Shown here: piece after piece, positions 46,338 to 54,449 of the stretch
Numbering within the stretch: position 1 is the stretch's first letter
Layout of the letters: each line of letters opens with the position of its first letter
NCBI GenBank assembly: GCA_947501695.1
Contig: CANMWO010000001.1
Span: 310,001-374,000, forward strand
Direction of reading: 5' to 3'
From: an uncultured Sphingomonadaceae bacterium
GTDB taxonomy: Bacteria; Pseudomonadota; Alphaproteobacteria; Sphingomonadales; Sphingomonadaceae
Length of the DNA stretch: 64,000 bases
Made by a program: the position numbers and the translations under genes
The notes under the pieces: generated by a model
Seen by the model: only the letters and a program-made list of their open reading frames with translations
The model's database searches: none
What the model was told of the DNA's origin: nothing

Positions 46338-46871
46338 ATGACCAATAAATATCTCGCGGCCCTGACCGCCATACCATTGACCCTGTCCGCTTGTTCTGCC
46401 TCTGAAGATGGGCAAGGTGATGACGGATTTGAGATGTCGATCGATGTAGATGGTGAAGGCGGCGACAAGGCCGATAGTATCAAAATTGGTGGCAAAGGAG
46501 ATGATACCAAATTCTCTATAAAGACCGACGGCTTCTCGATGGATGTCGATCTGCCTCAGATATCATTGGACAGCGATGATTTTGATTTGAACAATGTTTC
46601 GCTTTACCCGGGAACGAAAGTCACTGGCCTGAATGTCGAAGATAAAGATGGACAGGGCGGAAAGGTCATCTTGAGTTTTGATGCACCGACGAGCACCCAA
46701 GATCTTGCATCTTGGTTTGAAGAGAAAATGACAGACGAAAATTTCATTGTCGAAATAGATGGCAACAAGCTGTCTGGAAAAACCGACGAAGGTGATCCTT
46801 TTCTACTCGAATTGACCGAGGCCGGCGCCGATCGAACCACCGGGAAGCTTGAGTTTTCTGAAAGCCAATAA
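46338..46871 (+). CDS. Acidic lipoprotein of unknown function
   Basis: A 177-residue protein with a lipoprotein signal (ALTAIPLTLSAC; lipobox LSAC), so it is anchored to the inner leaflet of a membrane on the periplasmic side. The next 60 residues are rich in Gly, Asp and Lys (for example GDDGFEMSIDVDGEGGDK) and may be flexible; the rest (FDLNNVSLYPGTKVTGLNVE, DAPTSTQDLASWFEEKM, FLLELTEAGADRTTGKLEF) looks like a compact alpha/beta domain. No named family recognised. Start supported by GGAG seven bases upstream. Confidence 0.72.
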   Translation: MTNKYLAALTAIPLTLSACSASEDGQGDDGFEMSIDVDGEGGDKADSIKIGGKGDDTKFSIKTDGFSMDVDLPQISLDSDDFDLNNVSLYPGTKVTGLNVEDKDGQGGKVILSFDAPTSTQDLASWFEEKMTDENFIVEIDGNKLSGKTDEGDPFLLELTEAGADRTTGKLEFSESQ

Positions 46872-46985
46872 TCGATGGACTTGAAATTTCACGGTACAAC
46901 TATTTACACAATTTCGTGAAGCTATTCAGCTTGCCGCCAAAATGCTATGTTATAAACATCTGACATAACAAAGCAGGAGCGGAAT

Positions 46986-47672
46986 ATGCGGAAAATTGTA
47001 AAGAACCTAAAACTGAGCGCAGCAACAGCCTTACTTGCAGTTCCATTATCCGTGTCTCCGATATTGTCTGCTCCTGTGCAGGCGCAAAGCACGGGTGTTA
47101 AAAGTCTGTTGGGTAACGCGTCTGACGGTGCTCTCGATAAATTGTCGCAGCCGGGTGCATTTTATGCAGATAAAGCGGTTCGCGTGTTGTTGCCTGGTCC
47201 GTTGAAGAACGCGACCAAGATTTTGCGTTTTACCAGCAAGGCTGGCTTGACCAAGGATATTACCAAGAACCTCAATGATGCGGCTGGTAAGGCGGCTCTG
47301 GAAGCCAAGCCGATATTCCGATCTGCGATTGATAATCTGACACTGACGGACGGTGTCGGCATTGCCACCGGCGGTGGAACGGGCGGAACCGACTATTTAC
47401 GCAAGACTTCCGGTGAAGAGCTGGCCGTAAAGGTTAGGCCTCTGGTAGAGAAGGCTTTGGGTGAAGTCGGTGCTTATAAACAGGTCGAAAGCCTCGGCTC
47501 CTTGTCTTCGCTAAGTTCTCTTGGTGGTCTTGATCTGTCGCGCGACGGATTGACCGATAGCGTGACGGAGCAGGCGTTGGACGGCATCTTCTCCTATATT
47601 GGCGCTGAAGAAACTAACTTCCGCAAAAACCCCCTGAAAAAGGGGAAAAAGCTGCTTAAAGGCATTTTTTAG
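46986..47672 (+). CDS. DUF4197 domain secreted protein
   Basis: A 228-residue protein with a signal peptide (ALLAVPLSVSPILSAPVQA) and a helical DUF4197 domain: SQPGAFYADKAVRVLLPGPL, then GVGIATGGGTGGTDYLRKTS and TDSVTEQALDGIFSYIGAEE. The family is periplasmic and of unknown function. It ends in a Lys-rich tail. The upstream region has an inverted repeat TGTTAT/ATAACA (46948-46970). AGGAG precedes the ATG. Confidence 0.88.
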   Translation: MRKIVKNLKLSAATALLAVPLSVSPILSAPVQAQSTGVKSLLGNASDGALDKLSQPGAFYADKAVRVLLPGPLKNATKILRFTSKAGLTKDITKNLNDAAGKAALEAKPIFRSAIDNLTLTDGVGIATGGGTGGTDYLRKTSGEELAVKVRPLVEKALGEVGAYKQVESLGSLSSLSSLGGLDLSRDGLTDSVTEQALDGIFSYIGAEETNFRKNPLKKGKKLLKGIF

Positions 47673-47813
47673 GACAGCAACCAGTTGCAAAACGTGCAAC
47701 TAATGAATCTCCGTTTTCAATTGAAACTTAACGGTTTGGCGACCATTTCCTGACTATCAGTTAGACAGGAAAAGTGATGTTTGATCGGCGTTTTTGATAA
47801 CAGGAGAAAATCC

Positions 47814-47888
47814 ATGAAAACGCTTTTCAATATAGTAGCCTCCCTGACCGTTAGCAGCATCATCTTGATCTCTACCGTTCAGGTTTAA
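47814..47888 (+). CDS. 24-residue hydrophobic small protein
   Basis: MKTLFNIVASLTVSSIILIS followed by TVQV: a Lys start and one hydrophobic stretch, like a tiny membrane protein or an uncleaved signal. AGGAG seven bases upstream is an excellent ribosome site, which is the main support. It lies 141 bases after the DUF4197 gene and directly before a series of hairpins, so it may be a real small protein or the coding part of a messenger that is processed into a small RNA. Confidence 0.5.
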   Translation: MKTLFNIVASLTVSSIILISTVQV

Positions 47889-47909
47889 TACTTAATAGTC
47901 TTTCAGTCT

Positions 47910-48030
47910 CGGTTGCCGCTCCTCCTCCCGATAGGCACCGGGACTGTCGTGACGGTCCGGCCCTTTCAAAATATCCCCCCCGATTAGAAAGGCCGGACCA
48001 ATCACCGCTTTGGCGGTCGAGAAATTCTCC
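47910..48030 (+). ncRNA. Structured RNA candidate with anti-SD-like loop
   Basis: Follows the small ORF. In order: an unpaired CTCCTCCTCCC tract that could pair with ribosome sites; TCCCG/CGGGA; GGTCCGGCC plus TTTC (47954-47967) pairing with GAAA plus GGCCGGACC (47987-47999), one bulge; ACCGC/GCGGT; and GAGAA/TTCTC. No T-run terminator closes it. CCUCC-rich loops are typical of some alphaproteobacterial small RNAs, but this is not a recognised family. Ends are approximate. Confidence 0.45.
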
Positions 48031-48102
48031 GACGTTGAGAAAAAATCAGCTAAAAACAATCACAGGGCAATCTTGTAGGACGGTCGTTTCGATTATCTAG
48101 CC

Positions 48103-48157
48103 TTGTCCACAGTCCAGCAACTGTTTCTCCACAAGAAAGATCCGTATCTGTGGATAA
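48103..48157. other. Cluster of three DnaA-box-like sites
   Basis: TTGTCCACA (48103-48111) and TTCTCCACA (48125-48133) on the plus strand, and a perfect TTATCCACA on the minus strand (TGTGGATAA, 48149-48157). They are 22 and 24 bases apart, about two helix turns. No gene lies within 500 bases on either side. Confidence 0.55.
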
Positions 48158-48399
48158 GTCGCCCTTCGACGTTTGGAGCGACTCGCAAACTCATGTCATA
48201 TACAAGTCATCGGAAGGAAATAGGCCAACCCGACGACCAGTCAGCAATGACCCGTTGGAGCGAAAAAGGACCGGAAGATAGTCGAAACGACCATATTGTT
48301 TTTCGCAAGAAAAATAGCATGATTTTTCGATTGATGATTGGAAAAAACCCGAGAAGCAAAGGCGCAAGTTGGAGCGGATCAGATGGACAACAATCATCG

Positions 48400-48600
48400 G
48401 GTGACTGGACCAATATCAGGTTTAAACCGAAACAACATTGCGCAAGCGATGATGCGGAAAACCAAAAACCATAACGATATTGGCCCGGAAACCGGACGCC
48501 GGAACAGCGGACGCTGAAATCGCAAGAGGACAGCATCCCAGATCAGGCGCAGTGGGAGCCGAAACCCAAACTCGTTTGGGGATCGGCTCCCATTTTTTTT
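48400..48600 (+). ncRNA. Candidate non-coding RNA ending in a strong terminator
   Basis: No gene upstream explains the terminator at 48554-48600, so a short transcript is inferred. A long-range stem GGACCAATATC (48407-48417) with GATATTGGCCC (48476-48486), one mismatch, would close a domain containing the palindrome GGTTTAAACC. CAGCG/CGCTG forms another hairpin before the terminator. The 5' end is unknown and the family is not recognised. A closed long stem with inner bubbles is also the shape of 6S RNA, but I cannot confirm this. Confidence 0.5.
48554..48600 (+). terminator. Strong intrinsic terminator with no upstream gene
   Basis: GGGAGCCGA pairs with TCGGCTCCC and, inside, CCCAAAC pairs with GTTTGGG around a TC loop; eight T follow (48593-48600). 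Oriented for plus-strand transcription, while the nearest gene to the right is on the minus strand. Confidence 0.92.
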
Positions 48601-48725
48601 GCATTCAAGTGCCAGTCTTTCTGGTGGATGAAAACGCCCAGAAGCTCTCCCAACCGATAATCTGACAAAGACGTTTGTGCCCTGCGCGGGCAGCGGCACA
48701 GAGCCTTGTTTGGAGTGTGCAGCCA

Positions 48726-49319
48726 TCATTCCGTCGCGCCCATATGGTCTTCAATCATCGACTCAACATCCTCGATGGACGAACATTTCTTCGCAAAATC
48801 ATCGCATAGTGCCAGAAACGCTTCTTCGTCGGTTTGCTTGCGATGCCAAAGGGTGACTTCTGTCCTTTCGATCTGGTCTGTAGACGATAACCGGTCCTGT
48901 TGCAGACTGCTATAGGATCCCAGCTCCATTGCCACTGCTAGGTCTGCATTATAATCTGCGACGACATCCCAACGCGGGCCGGCATAATAGACCGCCGCAT
49001 ACATGATCCGTGCTTTCGCGCCGCTGACCTTTGACGTGCGCATGGCCTCGTAAAACATCCGGTGGGTGGCTTTCCATTCGCGGGTGCGGATGTCGCAATA
49101 CCAATCATGGACCACGGACGCTTTGCGATAGCGGCCGACAAAGGGACTACCCAGGATCGACCAGGCAAATTTCGGGATTGAAGCGCCATCGACGCGCGCC
49201 TTGGCTGGCACGCTCCACACCAATTTCGCGCTGTCGACAAATGCAAATCGGTTGAGCAGTGTCATGATCCGGCCATCCTCATCCCATTCAAATCGCGGCC
49301 GTCCGGTATAATGTGCCAT
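48726..49319 (-). CDS. DUF1353 family protein
   Basis: A 197-residue protein whose centre (VDGASIPKFAWSILGSPFVG, RYRKASVVHDWYC) is the DUF1353 signature. The family occurs in phages (near tail or lysis genes) and in bacterial genomes; function unknown, with a conserved His-Asp suggestive of hydrolase chemistry. No other phage gene is near, so this may be domesticated. The chosen ATG has AAAGGA upstream; the frame continues 25 codons further without support. Confidence 0.82.
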   Translation of the reverse strand: MAHYTGRPRFEWDEDGRIMTLLNRFAFVDSAKLVWSVPAKARVDGASIPKFAWSILGSPFVGRYRKASVVHDWYCDIRTREWKATHRMFYEAMRTSKVSGAKARIMYAAVYYAGPRWDVVADYNADLAVAMELGSYSSLQQDRLSSTDQIERTEVTLWHRKQTDEEAFLALCDDFAKKCSSIEDVESMIEDHMGATE

Positions 49320-49507
49320 GTCCGTCCTTTCTGGCCCCAATCGCGTTGTTTCTAAACAGTTATAGCATATTTTCGTGCGAGTGATGGTCATCACAGCATC
49401 GTGTAAATTCCCTTGCTACCACAATCAGGCGATGTCGCTTATTTCGTAGAGTAGCTGCGGGGGGCGGCGGCATCGCACTTCCCTTTGGGAGCCCTAAGAT
49501 GGGTATT

Positions 49508-49552
49508 CCTCGAGAGGTCCGATGGTAATGCGACCCAGCCATCGGGCTTCTT
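49508..49552. repeat. Covarying stem-loop motif, copy 1
   Basis: GAGGTCCGATGG (49514-49525) pairs with CCATCGGGCTTC (49539-49550) around a 13-base loop ending GCGACCCAG. CCTC (49508-49511) can instead pair with the GAGG of the same arm. A second copy with compensating changes lies at 49686-49741. Confidence 0.6.
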
Positions 49553-49685
49553 GGGACGGGAATGGTGTAAAATCCTGTTTTGTAGCCATATTTTTACAAG
49601 ATATTGCCTCCTCGGTGACTAAAGTCACAGTTAATTCATCATTTTTCGCTAAAGTACGGTTTACGGTAGTTTAAGCTTCACGCAA

Positions 49686-49741
49686 CGACTCCGTAAACAG
49701 GGGAGTCCGGCGGCATTTGCGACCCAGCCGTCGGGCTTCTT
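49686..49741. repeat. Covarying stem-loop motif, copy 2
   Basis: GGAGTCCGGCGG (49702-49713) pairs with CCGTCGGGCTTC (49728-49739) around a 14-base loop ending GCGACCCAG. GACTCC just upstream can instead pair with the same GGAGTC. A 24-base segment (49718-49741) is 23/24 identical to 49529-49552 in copy 1. Confidence 0.6.
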
Positions 49742-49925
49742 TACCTTCTCCAGCATCAAATCAATCGCACGAAGTATGCAATGTGCACTCACCCCCTAAA
49801 GGCTATTTTATAACGCACGCTGAGTCACCAAGACAGACGGCTGGCCGATTACCGCCTCATGCATTTCCAATTTTCCAGTGGCTCATAATCTCAAAGATGT
49901 TTATGAAATTGTGCATAAATTTGTC

Positions 49926-49935
49926 GGGGGGGGGG
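49926..49935 (+). repeat. Ten-G tract before the SRAP gene
   Basis: A run of ten G ends five bases before the SRAP start codon and occupies the ribosome-site position. Such tracts are prone to slippage and could change initiation strength. It is the only long homopolymer G run I noticed in the window. Confidence 0.9.
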
Positions 49936-49940
49936 CAATT

Positions 49941-50603
49941 ATGTGTGGGCGTAAATATGCTAGTGAAGAATTGACGTGGGACGAATATCGCGAGATGCTC
50001 AGCATTATGCAGCCAACGTCCAACCTGCAGCCCAATTATAATATTGCACCGACCCACATCATGCCGGTCTGTATCTGGGAAAGGGGCCAGACAAGTTTGC
50101 AGCCGATGCAATGGGGACTGATTCCCACCTGGGCCAAAGATACAACCCGGTCCTATATGATGACCAACGCCAGATCGGAGACATTGGAAGAAAAGCCGTC
50201 ATTCAAAAATCTTCTGAAATCATGCCGTTGTGCGGTGCTGGTTTCTGGTTTTTATGAATGGAAGCGTGATGGTAAATCCAAGCAAGCCCACAAGGTAGAA
50301 CGCAGCGACGGCAAGCCCATGATTTTGGCCGGGCTTTGGGCGGACAATCCCGTGTTCGAGACCATGACCTATACTGTCATAACAACAGCAGCGTCACCGG
50401 CCTTCGAACCCATTCACAATCGCTTGCCAGCGATCCTGGAACCTGATCAGGTGCAGACATGGCTAAACGGTCAATGGAGTGATGCCAGGACGATTTTGAA
50501 GCCCTATACCGGCGAGATTGATATTGTGCCGGTATCCAATGATGTCGGCAACATAAGGAATAATTATCCCGAGCTGCTTAGCCCTATCGCTCTGATGGAT
50601 TAA
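49941..50603 (+). CDS. SRAP domain protein (YedK/HMCES family)
   Basis: A 220-residue protein that forms covalent crosslinks with abasic sites in single-stranded DNA. After Met removal Cys2 (MCGRKYA) is the reacting residue; other active-site marks are NYNIAPTHIMPV, MTNARSETLEEKPSF, LVSGFYEWKRDGK (catalytic Glu) and PIHNRLPAIL (His). The start at MCGR is fixed by this chemistry, so reading frame upstream is not used. A G10 tract stands where the ribosome site should be. Single gene, 620 bases from its neighbour. Confidence 0.94.
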   Translation: MCGRKYASEELTWDEYREMLSIMQPTSNLQPNYNIAPTHIMPVCIWERGQTSLQPMQWGLIPTWAKDTTRSYMMTNARSETLEEKPSFKNLLKSCRCAVLVSGFYEWKRDGKSKQAHKVERSDGKPMILAGLWADNPVFETMTYTVITTAASPAFEPIHNRLPAILEPDQVQTWLNGQWSDARTILKPYTGEIDIVPVSNDVGNIRNNYPELLSPIALMD

Positions 50604-50661
50604 GCGGCGGCTTTATCCGGAAAGCCGACACTCGGATTGTACAGAATATCGTTCATTCACA

Positions 50662-51801
50662 TTATCTTTCGCGCTGATTTTGTAAGCTTTTTCGATATTG
50701 AGACGGAGTCACACCGGTGTTTTTTTTGAAGGCGTGGTTGAAGGTTGCCTTTGATCCAAAGCCGCAATCATAGGCGAGATTGATAAGGGGCAGTTTGTTG
50801 CCATCAGCTAGAAGGCGTTGCTTGAACGCTTCAATGCGATACCCATTGATATATTCGTAGAAACTGGCTTCTGCCTGAGAATTGATCACTTCTGACAACA
50901 ATCGCTGGTTTATTCGCAAGTGGCTCGCGAGAACCGCCAGGCTCAAATCGCTATCGAGATAAGGTTTCTCTCGAACCATGACACTTTCAAGTTCTTCATA
51001 TAGCGCCGACAATTGCGCCCGATCGTTTTTTTGCTCCGTGTCCTTTTCGCGAATTTGGCCAAATCCTGCCGTTAAAACCTGCGTGTGCAAATAGCCTTGT
51101 GTTCCAATCCAGTAAGTGCCCAATGATAGAAACAGTAGGAATGGATAGTAGTTTGAAATGTCTAGGCTGTCATCGAACTGTGCGACGTCTAGCGCCCTTA
51201 AACTGAACCATAGGATGAAAAAGATTGTGTAGAGGAACACGGGTTTCTGCAACCAACTCAAAGTTCTTTTGTGGATATCGGAATGGTTGTCTCTGATCCA
51301 TTTTGAGTATTTCATCAAAACCCGATTGGTCAGGAATAGATAGGCGAAAACAGATATAATTCCTCCTGTTTGCTCCACCATCCAGATGAAATGATCCGCA
51401 TTAATGGGCTCGGCAAAAAAGTAGAATTCGTGCCGTTGATAAAACGGACTGGAATAATAGATGATTTCCAGCAGAACCGGTAAAAAGTGAAGCAAACCTG
51501 TCTTACCGAGATGGAACCGGGAATTGGTGAGCGTTTTTGTGTAGAGATATAGCGATGGGCCCAGACCGTATAGTAGTTCCACCGACAGAAAGGAATAACC
51601 TAGCGATCTTATGAAACCCATATCGTGCAGCACCACGCGAAGCACTGGCAAGGTGTAGAATAGCAACATCAGTGATAATATGATGTTGCCAGATTTACGG
51701 TTCCTTCGAGACAAGACAAGTAATAAGCTGATCATCAAACCGTGCAACGCCCCGATCAGGATGATCAGATTCCAAGCATTCAGATTGAGAGATGAATCCA
51801 T
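50662..51801 (-). CDS. Membrane-bound AraC-family regulator
   Basis: A 379-residue protein. About seven membrane helices fill residues 10-240 (LIILIGALHGLMISLLLVLS, IILSLMLLFYTLPVLRVVL, FLYTIFFILWFSLRAL). The C-terminal 110 residues are an AraC/XylS DNA-binding domain with two helix-turn-helix units (LSLAVLASHLRINQRLLSEV, LINLAYDCGFGSKATFNHAF, KNTGVTPSQYRKS). The membrane part probably senses an external or membrane signal. Divergent from the lipoprotein acylase gene with 173 bases between, so it likely controls it. An upstream GTG would add 21 residues. Confidence 0.88.
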   Translation of the reverse strand: MDSSLNLNAWNLIILIGALHGLMISLLLVLSRRNRKSGNIILSLMLLFYTLPVLRVVLHDMGFIRSLGYSFLSVELLYGLGPSLYLYTKTLTNSRFHLGKTGLLHFLPVLLEIIYYSSPFYQRHEFYFFAEPINADHFIWMVEQTGGIISVFAYLFLTNRVLMKYSKWIRDNHSDIHKRTLSWLQKPVFLYTIFFILWFSLRALDVAQFDDSLDISNYYPFLLFLSLGTYWIGTQGYLHTQVLTAGFGQIREKDTEQKNDRAQLSALYEELESVMVREKPYLDSDLSLAVLASHLRINQRLLSEVINSQAEASFYEYINGYRIEAFKQRLLADGNKLPLINLAYDCGFGSKATFNHAFKKNTGVTPSQYRKSLQNQRER

Positions 51802-51974
51802 AAGGTGAGATAGCTGCCGGTTAAGTGATGCAGTGTCATCCCTCTTAGTCGAAACGGTGTCCACAACGAAACAACTACAACAGGATTATTTCGTCCGGCT
51901 GCATCCAGATGGACGCCACCGGCTCGCTTCTGTTCTAACCGGCAAACAGCTTATCAAACAAAAGAGGCTGACAA

Positions 51975-54110
51975 ATGCTAAATAGAACATTCCGCTTAGC
52001 CATTATACTTTCGTTCCTGATGGTGTCGGGGAGTTGTGCCGCGTACGATTCAGAAACCCGGTCTGTCAGTCAATCGGGTTCATATCCCCGTTTAGACGCT
52101 CACGTGCTAGCAGAGGATGTAACAATCGTCCGGGATGAGTTTGGAGTTCCCCATGTTTTCGGGCCTACGGATGCGAGTGTTGTTTTCGGTGCCACATATG
52201 CTCGCGCCGAGGACGAATTTCACTATATGGAACAGGCTTACATAAAGCTATTGGGGCGCGCCGCATCTGTGAGCGGGCCCGACTGGCTGCAGTGGGACAT
52301 TTTCCTGAAAAAGCTGGAAATCGAAAAGCATTCCAGACAGGAATATTTGAAAGCGCCACCTGAAATCAAGGCGCTCTGCAACGCATTTGCAGACGGCATG
52401 AACTTTTTTTTGAAGAATCGACCCGATATCAAGCCCAAGCTAATCACGCATTTTGAGCCATGGCACGCGCTGGTTGGCTATCGCCTATTTCATGTCTCGG
52501 GCATTGATGGAGAAACCCAAAAACAGATTGGAGAGCCCGATACTCTCGCGGCGTTTTCCGGATATCTCGCCTCAACCATGTGGGCGATTGGCCCCTCTAA
52601 GAGCGCTTCAGGACATCCAATGTTGTTTATCAACCCACATATTCCGCTTGATGCGCCCTATGAAATGTCTCTTCACAGTGACGAAGGTCTGAATGTTTCC
52701 GGTCAGCTGGCATATGGAATCGGGCTCTTGCCGATTTCTGGCCACAATGGAGATATGGGTTGGTCGATCACCGCAAATGATCCCGACATCAACGATGTCT
52801 ATGAAGAGAAAATCATCGATCGCGCATCCGGCTTATACCGATATGGTAACCAGATACTGACGACCACGAAGTGGACTGAAAAGATTGCCGTCGCCGCACC
52901 AGATGGAATCAGACAACATGACTATGTTTTTGAAAAATCCCGACACGGTCCGCTTTTCGATGGCCCAGAAGGCAAACGCCTTGCGCTAAGAGTGGCCAAG
53001 CTGTCCGCAGGAGGTGTGCTGGAACAGTTCTTCAATATGAGCAAGGCCCGCAATCTGCCGGAGTTCAAACGCGCGATCGCGCCTATGAATGTCACCTACA
53101 ACAATCTTATATATGCGGGACAGGACGGTCATATTTTTTACGTTTATGGCGGTGCGATTCCAGTGCGCAATCCCGAGTTGGACTGGTCAAAGCCTGTCGA
53201 TGGTAGCAACCCTGAGACAGACTGGAGAGGTTTTTTCTCTCTTGCGGATCTCCCACAAATTGAAGATCCTACCTCTGGCTATTTACAAAACTCCAACAGT
53301 TCGCCTTTTTTTACAACGGATGGAAGCAATCCGGTTAAGACAGACTATCCAGAATATATGTTTGGATCTAACCGCGACACTGCAATAGCAAAGCGATCCA
53401 GGCAATTGATCGCGTCGGAAGAAGAAATTTCACTGGAACAATTATCGCGATTTGCGTTCGATACCTATCTACCAACCGCCGCTGCTGAGATCGCGGAACT
53501 CAATGCGGAGTGGGCACAATCTTCGCCAAATAAGAAAAAAGCGGAACCGAAGCTGAGGCAGATGTTAAATATCCTGAACGATTGGGATAGAAGAGCAAAT
53601 GCCGACTCAATTGGAGCCGCACTCTATGTTACCATGTTTCACATTCGCAGTGATGACTCCGCATATCCGACGATCTACCGGCTCCGAAAGGCGGCGGCGC
53701 TTTTAGAAAAATACTACGGCGACTGGCGAATCCCATATGGTCATTTTAACAGGCTGAGAAGGTCGGACCACTATGGCAATAGTCGCGAGCCACTTTCACA
53801 GCATGATCTTCCGGCGCCCGGCACGCCGTTTTATATGGGCGCAATCATGACGTTCAACACACAGACCGAAGACGGATCGAGCAAAAGTTACGGCAATCAT
53901 GGTCACTCATATGTAAGCGTCGTGGAATTCGCTTCGAAGGTAAAAGCGCAATCCGTCATGGCCTATGGGCAGAGTAGGAACTCAAAATCTGTACATTATT
54001 TCGATCAAGCGAGACTGTACACCCAGCAGCTACTCAAACCGGCCTGGTTCGATAAAAAAGATATCACAAAGGCAGCTGTAAGATCCTATCGCCCGGGCGA
54101 AACAGAATGA
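51975..54110 (+). CDS. Lipoprotein penicillin acylase family hydrolase
   Basis: A 711-residue Ntn-hydrolase precursor. The N-terminus is a lipoprotein signal (FLMVSGSC), so it is membrane-anchored in the periplasm. Alpha-chain marks VTIVRDEFGVPHVFGPTDAS are clear. The expected autocatalytic serine is Ser200 in LASTMWAIGPS; the flanking residues differ from the usual GSNAW but the Ser and Trp are kept. Activity on N-acyl amides or acyl-homoserine lactones is possible. AGAGG is the ribosome site. The gene faces a membrane AraC regulator, unlike the other acylase at 19.9-22.1 kb. Confidence 0.87.
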   Translation: MLNRTFRLAIILSFLMVSGSCAAYDSETRSVSQSGSYPRLDAHVLAEDVTIVRDEFGVPHVFGPTDASVVFGATYARAEDEFHYMEQAYIKLLGRAASVSGPDWLQWDIFLKKLEIEKHSRQEYLKAPPEIKALCNAFADGMNFFLKNRPDIKPKLITHFEPWHALVGYRLFHVSGIDGETQKQIGEPDTLAAFSGYLASTMWAIGPSKSASGHPMLFINPHIPLDAPYEMSLHSDEGLNVSGQLAYGIGLLPISGHNGDMGWSITANDPDINDVYEEKIIDRASGLYRYGNQILTTTKWTEKIAVAAPDGIRQHDYVFEKSRHGPLFDGPEGKRLALRVAKLSAGGVLEQFFNMSKARNLPEFKRAIAPMNVTYNNLIYAGQDGHIFYVYGGAIPVRNPELDWSKPVDGSNPETDWRGFFSLADLPQIEDPTSGYLQNSNSSPFFTTDGSNPVKTDYPEYMFGSNRDTAIAKRSRQLIASEEEISLEQLSRFAFDTYLPTAAAEIAELNAEWAQSSPNKKKAEPKLRQMLNILNDWDRRANADSIGAALYVTMFHIRSDDSAYPTIYRLRKAAALLEKYYGDWRIPYGHFNRLRRSDHYGNSREPLSQHDLPAPGTPFYMGAIMTFNTQTEDGSSKSYGNHGHSYVSVVEFASKVKAQSVMAYGQSRNSKSVHYFDQARLYTQQLLKPAWFDKKDITKAAVRSYRPGETE

Positions 54111-54449
54111 TAGCCGTGGGGCTAGGCGTCGTTGTTGAAAAGCAAAGTTTATAGAAATGGTGTTTGCTTTTTCATCCACCGCAAACGCTGGGGTGTATCG
54201 CGTATAGCGACTAAAAATCACATGCCCTCGCGCAACATAATTTCCAACTTCAGTAATAAATAATCCAACACTGGGCTGGTGTCTTCTCGAAAGACAGTGT
54301 GCGCTTTGCAAAGTTCGCCGCTATTCCGCGCCTCTTTGCCTTGATCTTGTTATGCTTTCGACCAATTGGAAGCGATTGCACAAACTGCTTTCCTACTGGG
54401 CTCCAATCCTGCTACCAACACGTCATATCGGGGATCGCGGGAGAGGGCT
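54111..54449. other. Intergenic region with weak terminator
   Basis: AAAAGCAAA (54138-54146) pairs with TTTGCTTTT (54163-54171) after the acylase gene and may terminate it. I see no gene in the rest; the frame before the MFS gene lacks a ribosome site. Confidence 0.45.

Noticed and set aside
48103-48474. 123-codon TTG-start frame in the non-coding region
   Set aside because: No ribosome site, low-complexity composition, and it overlaps DnaA boxes and RNA stems.
48726-49319. Prophage remnant around DUF1353
   Set aside because: No integrase, attachment repeats or structural genes nearby; a single domesticated gene is simpler.
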